A DNA stretch of 5,115 bases from Betaproteobacteria bacterium. Its GTDB lineage: Bacteria > Pseudomonadota > Gammaproteobacteria > Burkholderiales > Burkholderiaceae_C. The first letter of the stretch is position 1, and the number at the start of each line of letters is the position of its first letter. This document shows positions 1 to 5,115 of this stretch, in pieces. A program made the translations under genes and the position numbers. The stretch covers positions 1 through 5,115 of the forward strand of contig RFWA01000202.1 in NCBI GenBank assembly GCA_009922295.1. Direction: 5' to 3'. The notes under the pieces are model-generated. The model made no database searches and was not told where the DNA came from. It was given only the letters and a program-made list of their open reading frames with translations.

Positions 1-535
1 CCCGGTGGTGCCGCTGGTGTAGAGGATGGCGGCCAGATCATCCGGGCTGCGCGCCACCACGGCCTGCCTGTCGGCGCAATGGGCCGCGCGCGTCAGCAGC
101 GAGCCGGTGCGGTCGTCGTTGAGGGTGAAGACATGCCTGGTGCCGGCCTGGAAGGCGATCTTGCTGATCCAACCGAAGTTTTTGCCCGTACAGACCACCA
201 CGGCAGGTTCGGCGTTGCCAATGAAATAGGCGATTTCTGCACTTTGGTAAGCGGTGTTCAACGGCAAGAACACCAGCCCGGCGCGCAGTGTGGCCAAGTA
301 GAGCAGCAAAGCCTCGACCGATTTTTCGACCTGCACCGCCACCCGGGCGCCCTCGGGCAGTTGCAAGGACATCAGCAAATTGGCCAGCATGGCACTGGCG
401 CGGTCCAGGTCACGCCAGCTGTAATGCAGGCCGTGGTCAGTTTCAGATGCTGTCAAGATCAGCTGGAAACGCCGCGCGCAGGGCGGCATACAGGTTGCCG
501 GTGGCCGGGCTTTGGAAGGGTTGGGCTGTGGTCAT
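1..535 (-). pseudogene. matB: Malonyl-CoA synthetase-like acyl-CoA ligase, N-terminal part, frameshifted and cut by the window start
   Basis: Adenylate-forming (AMP-binding) ligase. By family knowledge MatB converts malonate, CoA and ATP to malonyl-CoA, AMP and PPi in the cytoplasm. Reading from ATG 535-533 gives a MatB-like N-terminus (NLYAALRAAFPADLDSI) that hits TGA at 445-443 after 30 codons. The homology resumes in another frame at 444 (ETDHGLHYSWRDLDRA) and stays open for 148 codons to position 1. That part includes VAVQVEKSVEALLLYLATLRAG and PLNTAYQSAEIAYFIG, both very MatB-like, and ends in the P-loop motif YTSGTTG at the window edge. The net change equals one extra base, or two missing, near 443-450. 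An in-frame ATG at 489-487 could start a protein in the downstream frame, but its first 15 residues (PPCARRFQL...) do not look like the family. The gene lies 30 bases after the crotonase-family gene, with no clear Shine-Dalgarno. The AMP-binding family is certain; malonate specificity is inferred from sequence resemblance. Confidence 0.82.
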
Positions 536-565
536 GGTGCAGTATTGTCAGCGTGACGCAGCGCG

Positions 566-1372
566 TCAGAAGTCGGGCTTTCGCTTGTCCAGAAAGGCCG
601 TGACACCCTCTCGGTGCTCGGCGCTGGCGGCATAGGCGTAGGGGTCTGCATGGGGCTTTGCTTCATTATTGATAGCAGCTAGATCAAGAGGCACAAGGGC
701 TGCAGCCGGATTTGGCATCAAAGCTCGCAGGGTCTGTTTATTCAGCCGGGCCGCCTGCGGCGCCAGCGCGGCCACCCGCTGCACGGTGGCGTGGACTTCG
801 GCAGCCAGTCCATCGTCGGGTAGAACGCGGCTCAGGAATCCACGGGCCAGCATCTGCGGCGCATCCAGCACGGCGGCCTCCAGCAGCATCTCCCGCGCCG
901 TCAACAGCCCGGCTTCGCGGGCCACCAGCGCGGCCTCACGCGGTGCCATCGGAAAGCCTAGGCGGGCAATCGGTGCACCAAAGCGGGCGCTTGCCGCCGC
1001 CAGCCTCAGGTCGCAGCAGCTGGCAATCTCCAGGCCGGCACCCATGCAGTTGCCGGCGATCTGCGCCACCAGCGGCACATCGCAATCGAGCATGGCCTGC
1101 AACGCCGGCCAGACTTCGCCCTCATGAAACTGGCGCAGGCTCGCAGCCTCGAACCGGAACTCTGGGTATTCGGAGATATCGCCACCGGCGCAGAAGTGCG
1201 CGCCCTCCCCGCTTACCAGCACACAGCGCAAGTCTGGCTGCCCGCCCAGTTCAACAAAAACATGCCGCAGGTCCCGCCACATCTGGCGCGTCATGGCATT
1301 CAAGCGCGTCGGATGATGCAGCATGACCCGCGCCACGCCACCCTGCAGCGTGAGACCAATGCCGCCTTGCAT
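566..1372 (-). CDS. Enoyl-CoA hydratase/isomerase (crotonase) family protein
   Basis: A 268-residue protein, the usual length for single-domain crotonases, acting on acyl-CoA thioesters in the cytoplasm. The first oxyanion-hole segment is HFCAGGDI (residues 59-66) and the second is GNCMGAGLEIASCCDLRLA (107-125). The C-terminal AFLDKRKPDF (259-268) is typical of the family. Glu115 aligns with the first catalytic glutamate of rat enoyl-CoA hydratase (Glu144). The second (Glu164, in the family pattern FGQPE) falls on Ile135 in FGAPIARLG, so classical water addition to an enoyl-CoA is doubtful. A decarboxylase, isomerase or hydrolase activity is possible. E. coli methylmalonyl-CoA decarboxylase is a crotonase with the same loss, but its proposed Tyr140 falls on Met142 here. 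The start at 1372 is supported by AGAGG 11 bases upstream. The gene begins 14 bases after the receptor gene and ends 30 bases before the ligase gene, which suggests one transcript. Family is certain, substrate unknown. Confidence 0.93.
   Translation of the reverse strand: MQGGIGLTLQGGVARVMLHHPTRLNAMTRQMWRDLRHVFVELGGQPDLRCVLVSGEGAHFCAGGDISEYPEFRFEAASLRQFHEGEVWPALQAMLDCDVPLVAQIAGNCMGAGLEIASCCDLRLAAASARFGAPIARLGFPMAPREAALVAREAGLLTAREMLLEAAVLDAPQMLARGFLSRVLPDDGLAAEVHATVQRVAALAPQAARLNKQTLRALMPNPAAALVPLDLAAINNEAKPHADPYAYAASAEHREGVTAFLDKRKPDF
661..692. repeat. Possible dispersed-repeat fragment inside the crotonase-family gene
   Basis: An AT-richer stretch in a GC-rich gene contains TTGATAGCAGCTAGATCAA (669-687), which has TTGAT/ATCAA ends around the palindrome AGCAGCT. 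From memory, similar 'TTGATAGCAGCTAG' motifs recur between genes in Comamonadaceae; this was not checked. It is read in frame as LDLAAINNEA (residues 229-238), in a C-terminal loop region where crotonases vary in length. Confidence 0.3.
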
Positions 1373-1383
1373 GCCCGGAGCGA

Positions 1384-1388
1384 CCTCT
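1384..1388 (-). promoter_or_regulatory. Ribosome binding site of the crotonase-family gene, overlapping the receptor stop codon
   Basis: On the minus strand the sequence reads TAGAGG, where TAG (1389-1387) ends the receptor gene and AGAGG (1388-1384) is a Shine-Dalgarno match 11 bases before ATG 1372. The overlap of stop codon and binding site fits translational coupling of the two genes and supports this start. Confidence 0.55.
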
Positions 1389-2385
1389 AGTCGAGCTTGG
1401 CGCCCGAAACTTTGACCACCGCAGCCCAGCGTTTGATCTCGGCGTTCACAAAGCCGCCGAATTGCGCCGGAGACAAACTGCCGAAATCAGCGCCATTGCT
1501 GGCCCAAATGGCTTTGAGCTCATCAGTGCCCGCGGCACGGCGAATCTCTTCAACAATCTGCGCCTGAACATCGGCTGGCGTGCCTTTAGGCGCCCACAGG
1601 CCATACCAGGTGGTGACCGTGTAGTCGGGCAGGCCCAATTCAGCAGCGCAAGGCACATCCGGGAAAGCCGGGTTGCGCTTGACCCCCGACACCATCAGCG
1701 CCTTGATCCGGCCACCCTTGATGTGCCCGGCTGAGGAACCCAGGCCGTCAAACATCATGTCCACTTGACCACTGATCAGGTCCCGCAGCGCTGGCCCGGC
1801 GCCGGTGTAGGGGATATGGGTGATGAAGGTGCCAGTCTGCTGCTTGAACAGTTCACCCGCCAGGTGGTGCGAGGTACCCGTGCCGGCCGAACCGTAGTTC
1901 AACCGCCCAGGGCTGGCCTTGAGCTGCGCGACAAAAGCCTTGAAATCCCCGCTGACGCTCTTGGGATTGACCACCAGCACCTGCGGCACGTTGGCCATCA
2001 AGACCAGGGGTACGAAGTCTTTTTCAATATCGTAGTCCAGCTTGGGGTACATCGACGGCGCAATCGCGTGGTGAACCGCCCCCATGAACAGTGTGTACCC
2101 ATCGGGGGCAGCCTTGGCCGCAATACCGGCTCCCAGCGTGCCACCGGCGCCGCCCCGGTTGTCGATCACCATGGTCTTGCCGGTTTGCTTGGCGAACTGC
2201 GCCGACAGCGGTCGGGCAAAGGCGTCGGTGCCGCCACCGGCCGGGAATGGCACGATCAGATTGACGGGCTTGGTGGGCCAGCTCGACTGTGTGCGGCCTG
2301 CCAGCGGCAGCCCCATCGCACTGGCCGCGGCGGCCAGTCGCAGCACTTCACGTCGATTGGCGATGAATTGTGTTTGATCAAACAT
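1387..2385 (-). CDS. Bug/TctC-family tripartite tricarboxylate transporter substrate-binding protein
   Basis: A 332-residue periplasmic receptor of the Bug family, the binding component of TTT transporters, which capture carboxylates such as citrate, malonate or aromatic acids. The N-terminus has adjacent arginines (NRREVLRL, R11-R12), an alanine-rich hydrophobic stretch (about 17-30) and a probable cleavage region near residues 30-36. This is a signal peptide with a Tat-like flavour. Mature-domain hallmarks follow in order: IVPFPAGGGTDAFAR (44-58), NRGGAGGTLG (76-85), PDGYTL (94-99), YGSAGTGTSHHLAGELF (164-180), HIPYTGAGPALRDLISGQVD (190-209) and WYGLWAPKGTP (260-270). AGGAGA lies 5 bases before the ATG. 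No TctA or TctB membrane partner is visible here, as is common for the many orphan Bug receptors of Burkholderiales. The downstream acyl-CoA ligase and crotonase suggest that a carboxylate, possibly malonate or a substituted malonate, is the ligand. That is inference; the protein sequence alone does not give the ligand. Confidence 0.95.
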   Translation of the reverse strand: MFDQTQFIANRREVLRLAAAASAMGLPLAGRTQSSWPTKPVNLIVPFPAGGGTDAFARPLSAQFAKQTGKTMVIDNRGGAGGTLGAGIAAKAAPDGYTLFMGAVHHAIAPSMYPKLDYDIEKDFVPLVLMANVPQVLVVNPKSVSGDFKAFVAQLKASPGRLNYGSAGTGTSHHLAGELFKQQTGTFITHIPYTGAGPALRDLISGQVDMMFDGLGSSAGHIKGGRIKALMVSGVKRNPAFPDVPCAAELGLPDYTVTTWYGLWAPKGTPADVQAQIVEEIRRAAGTDELKAIWASNGADFGSLSPAQFGGFVNAEIKRWAAVVKVSGAKLD

Positions 2386-2390
2386 GCTTG

Positions 2391-2396
2391 TCTCCT
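2391..2396 (-). promoter_or_regulatory. Ribosome binding site of the TctC-like receptor gene
   Basis: The minus strand reads AGGAGA (2396-2391), then CAAGC, then ATG (2385). This strong Shine-Dalgarno match at good spacing fixes the start of the receptor. Confidence 0.8.
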
Positions 2397-2402
2397 GTTG
2401 TT

Positions 2403-2416
2403 ATGACGATCGTTAT
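2403..2416. promoter_or_regulatory. Near-perfect 14-bp palindrome, candidate operator before the receptor-ligase operon
   Basis: ATGACGATCGTTAT has a perfect 8-bp core (ACGATCGT, 2406-2413), one mismatched pair (2405/2414) and two further matching pairs. It lies 18 bases upstream of the receptor ATG, just downstream of an AT-rich stretch that could hold the -10 box, which is a typical repressor position. The half-site resembles operators used by dimeric regulators such as TetR or GntR members. No regulator gene is present in the window, so the binding protein is unknown. Confidence 0.35.
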
Positions 2417-2444
2417 GCTATATATTTTATAGCTTACAAACCAA
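2417..2444 (-). promoter_or_regulatory. Possible promoter of the receptor-crotonase-ligase operon
   Basis: On the minus strand TTGGTT (2444-2439), a 16-base spacer and TATAGC (2422-2417) give a weak sigma70-like match inside an AT-rich stretch (TATAAAATATATAGC) that stands out from the GC-rich surroundings. The -10 could also be placed a few bases upstream. The same bases form an inverted repeat, GCTATA (2417-2422) and TATAGC (2428-2433) with a 5-base loop. Confidence 0.3.
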
Positions 2445-2452
2445 TATCCACG

Positions 2453-2466
2453 AGGCCTGGAGGCCT
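2453..2466 (-). terminator. Short GC-rich hairpin at the lgt stop codon, weak terminator candidate
   Basis: The minus strand reads AGGCC-TCCA-GGCCT, a 5-bp stem with a 4-base loop that overlaps the last two bases of the restored lgt TAG stop. No run of T follows directly (CGTGGATATTGG comes next), so a Rho-independent terminator is only weakly supported. It could instead be part of a dispersed repeat. Confidence 0.25.
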
Positions 2467-3333
2467 ATTTCACACTTAATTTCTGACGATGTCCAGCCCA
2501 CCACCAGAGGCCCACACCGCCCACGATCATGGGCAGGCACAGCCACTGTCCCATGCTCATGCCCAGGGACAGCACGCCCAGGTGGGCATCCGGCTCGCGA
2601 AAAAACTCGACTGCAAAGCGCAGCATGCCGTAGCCCATCAAAAACAGGGCGGCCACCGCACTGCAAAGCGCAGCATGCCGTAGCCCATCAAAAACAGGGC
2701 GGCCACCGCACCACGCGGGCGCGGCTTGCGCGCATACAACCAAAGGATCACAAACAGCAGCAGGCCTTCGAGCAAGAACTGGTAGGCCTGCGAGGGGTGA
2801 CGCGGCAGGTCGCCCGCCCCCCTGAACACCATGCCCCAAGGCAGGTCCGGGCTGCACACCCTGCCCCAGAGTTCGCCGTTGATGAAGTTGCCGACCCGCC
2901 CGGCTGCTAGCCCGGTTGGCACGCAGGGTGCGACAAAATCAGCCACTTGCAACCAGGGTTTGCCGCGCGAACGCGCGAACCAGACCATGGCTGCGATCAC
3001 ACCCAGCATGCCACCATGAAAACTCATGCCGCCCTGCCAGACCGCCAGCACCTCCATCGGATGCGCCAGGTAATAGACCGGCTTGTAGAACAGGCAATAG
3101 CCTAAACGCCCGCCTAACACCACGCCCATCACGCCCAGGAACAGGATGTCCTCTACATCCTGGCGCGACCATGCCTGAACCCCACTCAGCGAGGCAAACG
3201 GCTGGTGCCGTAGCCGAAGCACACCCAAAGCCATGAAAAGACCGAAAGCCGCGAGATAGGTCAGACCATACCAATGCACAGCCAGCGGGCCCAGCTGAAG
3301 CGCGACCGGGTTGATGGAAGGATGCAGCAACAT
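2465..3333 (-). pseudogene. lgt: Prolipoprotein diacylglyceryl transferase, frameshifted by a 50-bp tandem duplication
   Basis: Lgt is the inner-membrane enzyme that moves diacylglycerol from phosphatidylglycerol to the lipobox cysteine of prolipoproteins, the first step of lipoprotein maturation. From ATG 3333 the protein shows HWYG (20-23, equivalent of E. coli Tyr26), GGMSFHGG (101-108, His106 for E. coli His103), the signature GRVGNFINGELWGR (145-158, with Arg146, Asn149 and Glu154) and FLMGYGMLR (214-222, Tyr218 and Arg222 for E. coli Tyr235 and Arg239). Several hydrophobic membrane segments are evident. As written, translation leaves the family after residue 225 and stops at TGA 2640-2638 (231 residues). 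The missing C-terminus, EFFREPDAHLG through the last membrane segment GQWLCLPMIVGGVGLWWWAG, lies in another frame ending at TAG 2467-2465. Deleting one 50-bp copy joins both parts into a normal 272-residue Lgt. The core catalytic residues survive in the truncated product, but the last transmembrane helix does not. No Shine-Dalgarno is obvious at the start. Confidence 0.93.
2610..2711. repeat. Perfect 50-bp tandem duplication inside lgt
   Basis: Positions 2611-2660 are repeated without a mismatch at 2661-2710. Identity at period 50 extends one base further on each side. The unit encodes Lgt residues from about 209 to 225, the membrane segment carrying the Tyr/Arg pair of the active site. Fifty is not a multiple of three, so the second copy is read out of frame. 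There is almost no homology at the junctions beyond one base at either end. Confidence 0.97.
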
Positions 3334-3368
3334 GGCGCCATTGTGCCTGCGTTCGCGCTCCCCCCGGG

Positions 3369-3396
3369 CTTGAGTCCGACGCGTGACGGACCCAAG
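3369..3396. promoter_or_regulatory. 10-bp inverted repeat overlapping the ilvD promoter, candidate operator
   Basis: CTTGAGTCCG (3369-3378) and CGGACCCAAG (3387-3396) pair at 9 of 10 positions around an 8-base centre (ACGCGTGA). The dyad covers the proposed -35 box at 3383-3388, so a bound protein would compete with RNA polymerase. It is not followed by a T-run, so it is not a typical terminator. Confidence 0.35.
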
Positions 3397-3411
3397 GTCG
3401 AGGGCTAAAAT
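3383..3411 (+). promoter_or_regulatory. Proposed ilvD promoter
   Basis: GTGACG (3383-3388, four of six matches to TTGACA), a 17-base spacer and TAAAAT (3406-3411, five of six matches to TATAAT) form a reasonable sigma70-type promoter. Transcription would start near 3418, giving a leader of roughly 27 bases before the ilvD ATG. Confidence 0.5.
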
Positions 3412-3444
3412 CCGTTCACCTCAACCGTACGACCCCCTACAGCC

Positions 3445-5115
3445 ATGAGCGATTCCAAAGTTATCCCGGTGCATGCCATCAACTCGCGCAGCAAAAACAT
3501 CACCGAGGGCAAGTCGCGAGCGCCGAACCGCTCCATGTACTACGCCATGGGCTACGAGGCCGACGACTTTAAAAAACCCATGGTTGGGGTGGCCAACGGC
3601 CACAGCACCATCACACCCTGCAATTCGGGCCTGCAAAAGCTGGCAGATGCCGCAATTGCCGGCATTGAAGAGGCTGGCGGCAACGCTCAGGTGTTTGGCA
3701 CGCCAACCATTTCGGACGGCATGGCGATGGGCACCGAAGGCATGAAGTACTCGCTGGTCAGCCGGGAAGTGATCTCGGATTGCATCGAGACCTGCGTCCA
3801 GGGCCAATGGATGGATGGCCTGGTGGTGGTGGGCGGCTGTGACAAGAACATGCCCGGAGGACTGATGGGCATGCTGCGCGCCAATGTGCCCGCCATTTAT
3901 GTTTATGGCGGCACCATCCTGCCGGGGCACTACCAGGGACGCGACCTGAACATCGTCAGCGTGTTTGAGGCCGTGGGCGAAAACGCCGCCGGTCGCCTGA
4001 GCGATACGGACCTGCTGGAGATCGAGCGCCGGGCGATACCGGGCACCGGCTCCTGCGGCGGCATGTACACCGCCAACACCATGTCCTCGTCCTTTGAGGC
4101 GCTGGGCATCTCGCTACCCTACTCCAGCACCATGGCCAACCCGCACGACGAAAAGCTCAACTCCGCCCGGGAGTCGGCCAAAGTTCTGGTGGAAGCCATC
4201 AAAAAAGACATCAAACCTCGTGACATCGTGACCCGCAAGTCGATCGAGAACGCAGTCGCCGTGATCATGGCCACTGGAGGATCCACCAACGCCGTGCTGC
4301 ACTTTCTGGCGATCGCCCACGCCGCGGAGGTCGAATGGACGATTGACGACTTTGAGCGCGTGCGTGTTAAAACTCCCGTGCTGTGCGACCTCAAACCCAG
4401 CGGCAAGTACCTGGCGGTCGACCTGCACCGCGCCGGCGGCATACCGCAGGTGATGAAAACCCTTCTGGCGGCCGGCCTGCTGCATGGCGACTGCCTCACC
4501 ATCACTGGCCAGACCATTGCTGAAGTACTCAAAGACATCCCCGATGCGCCGCGCGCTGACCAGGATGTGATCCGTCCCATCAGCAACCCGATGTACGCCA
4601 AAGGCCACCTCGCGATCCTTAAGGGAAATTTGTCGCCAGAGGGCAGCGTCGCCAAGATCACCGGCCTCAAAAAACCGGTGATGACCGGCCCAGCCCGCGT
4701 GTTCGACGACGAGCAGTCGGCCTTGGCCGCGATCCTCGACAACAAAATCGTGCCGGGTGATGTGATGGTCCTTCGCTACCTGGGCCCAAAGGGCGGCCCG
4801 GGTATGCCTGAAATGCTGGCGCCGACCGGTGCGCTGGTGGGTCAAGGCCTTGGCGAGTCGGTCGGCTTAATCACCGACGGCCGCTTTTCCGGCGGCACCT
4901 GGGGCATGGTGGTGGGCCACGTCGCCCCAGAAGCGGCGGTGGGGGGCACGATTGCCTTCATTCAGGAAGGGGACTCCATCACCATTGACTCGCACCAGTT
5001 GCTGCTGCAACTCAATGTCAGTGACGATGTCATTGCCAGTCGCCGTGCGGCCTGGACAGCACCGGCGCCCCGTTATACACGCGGTGTGCAGGCCAAGTTT
5101 GCCTTCAACGCCTCC
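3445..5115 (+). CDS. ilvD: Dihydroxy-acid dehydratase, 3' end cut by the window
   Basis: IlvD removes water from 2,3-dihydroxy-isovalerate and 2,3-dihydroxy-3-methylvalerate to give the 2-keto acid precursors of valine/leucine and isoleucine, in the cytoplasm. All 557 visible codons are open. The three cluster cysteines are visible: Cys59 in TPCNSG, Cys132 in GGCDKNMPG (the family signature, with Asp133 and Lys134) and Cys204 in GTGSCGGMYTANTM. This three-cysteine pattern belongs to the [2Fe-2S] branch of the IlvD/Edd family. Ser482 in TDGRFSGGTWG (478-487) is the expected catalytic serine of the second signature. The last residues, APRYTRGVQAKFAFNAS, match the family C-terminus, so about ten residues are missing beyond the window. 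Length fits the short IlvD type common in betaproteobacteria, not the longer E. coli type. Sugar-acid dehydratases share the fold, but the sequence reads as a typical IlvD. The gene is divergent from lgt. No clear Shine-Dalgarno precedes the ATG. Confidence 0.97.
   Translation, partial: MSDSKVIPVHAINSRSKNITEGKSRAPNRSMYYAMGYEADDFKKPMVGVANGHSTITPCNSGLQKLADAAIAGIEEAGGNAQVFGTPTISDGMAMGTEGMKYSLVSREVISDCIETCVQGQWMDGLVVVGGCDKNMPGGLMGMLRANVPAIYVYGGTILPGHYQGRDLNIVSVFEAVGENAAGRLSDTDLLEIERRAIPGTGSCGGMYTANTMSSSFEALGISLPYSSTMANPHDEKLNSARESAKVLVEAIKKDIKPRDIVTRKSIENAVAVIMATGGSTNAVLHFLAIAHAAEVEWTIDDFERVRVKTPVLCDLKPSGKYLAVDLHRAGGIPQVMKTLLAAGLLHGDCLTITGQTIAEVLKDIPDAPRADQDVIRPISNPMYAKGHLAILKGNLSPEGSVAKITGLKKPVMTGPARVFDDEQSALAAILDNKIVPGDVMVLRYLGPKGGPGMPEMLAPTGALVGQGLGESVGLITDGRFSGGTWGMVVGHVAPEAAVGGTIAFIQEGDSITIDSHQLLLQLNVSDDVIASRRAAWTAPAPRYTRGVQAKFAFNAS

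Larger units (their letters stand above)
3334..3444. other. Divergent intergenic region between lgt and ilvD
   Basis: This 111-base gap separates the divergent lgt and ilvD start codons. It contains the proposed ilvD promoter, an inverted repeat over its -35 region, and a short C-rich leader (CCGTACGACCCCCTACAGCC) with no clear Shine-Dalgarno before ilvD. I found no convincing lgt promoter in it and no leader peptide rich in Ile, Val or Leu codons, so classical ilv attenuation is not apparent. Confidence 0.6.

Noticed and set aside
79..603. Plus-strand open frames of 174 and 115 codons over the ligase gene
   Set aside because: The minus strand carries MatB-like sequence ending in YTSGTTG. 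The plus-strand products look like nothing known and overlap two minus-strand genes.
1765..2406. Plus-strand 213-codon open frame opposite the receptor gene
   Set aside because: The opposite strand encodes an unmistakable Bug/TctC protein with a strong ribosome binding site. The plus-strand product has no domain.
2453..2466. Strong Rho-independent terminator for lgt
   Set aside because: The stem is only 5 bp and no T-run follows on the minus strand, so it is kept only as a weak candidate.
2610..2711. CRISPR-like or multi-copy repeat array
   Set aside because: There are only two abutting copies with no spacers, and the unit is lgt coding sequence.
2465..2857. A separate 130-codon minus-strand gene downstream of lgt
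   Set aside because: Its C-terminal half is the missing end of Lgt and its N-terminal half is lgt read out of frame. It is a product of the 50-bp duplication, not an independent gene.
3421..3930. Minus-strand 169-codon open frame covering the ilvD start and part of the gap
   Set aside because: It is antisense to the conserved IlvD N-terminus, has no recognisable motif, and fits the same GC-rich shadow pattern.
4114..4845. Long minus-strand open frames (up to 243 codons) opposite ilvD
   Set aside because: They lie fully antisense to a clear, conserved ilvD. Their sequences, rich in His, Gly, Val and Arg, show no family resemblance and look like a codon-bias shadow.

Overview
The window looks like the chromosome of a GC-rich betaproteobacterium, most likely Burkholderiales, family Comamonadaceae (Rhodoferax/Polaromonas-like). 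This is inferred from the GC-rich codon use, the Bug/TctC-type solute receptor so abundant in this order, the closeness of the MatB, Lgt and IlvD proteins to what I remember of that family, and short AT-rich 'GATAGCAGCT'-type motifs that I associate with dispersed repeats in these genomes. The taxonomy was not checked by any search.

Layout. Positions 1-2385 hold three genes on the minus strand, reading tctC-like receptor (2385-1387), then a crotonase/enoyl-CoA hydratase-family gene (1372-566), then a malonyl-CoA synthetase-like acyl-CoA ligase (535 to beyond position 1). The gaps are 14 and 30 bases, so they probably form one operon: a secreted receptor that captures a carboxylate, an ATP-dependent ligase that makes the CoA ester (malonyl-CoA by the best family match), and a crotonase-fold enzyme acting on an acyl-CoA. 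The ligase gene carries a frameshift about 30 codons in. An AT-rich gap (2386-2464) upstream of the receptor holds a ribosome binding site, a near-perfect palindrome and a second inverted repeat.

Positions 2465-3333 hold lgt, the phosphatidylglycerol:prolipoprotein diacylglyceryl transferase, also on the minus strand. It is broken by a perfect 50-bp tandem duplication (2611-2660 repeated at 2661-2710). Removing one copy restores a complete 272-residue Lgt. As written, translation stops after 231 residues and the last membrane segment is lost. Because lgt is normally essential in Gram-negative bacteria, this is the most striking point in the window: a real recent mutation with rescue elsewhere, a mixed population, or an assembly error.

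Positions 3445-5115 hold ilvD on the plus strand, divergent from lgt and cut by the window end about ten residues before its expected stop. It encodes the [2Fe-2S] dihydroxy-acid dehydratase of branched-chain amino acid synthesis. The 111-base lgt/ilvD gap holds a plausible ilvD promoter and a 10-bp dyad overlapping its -35 region.

I see no tRNA, rRNA, CRISPR array, insertion sequence or defence system, and no gene set that looks like a new multi-gene system. The unusual content is two disrupted reading frames, an atypical crotonase active site next to a malonyl-CoA ligase, and possible dispersed-repeat fragments, one of them inside a coding region.
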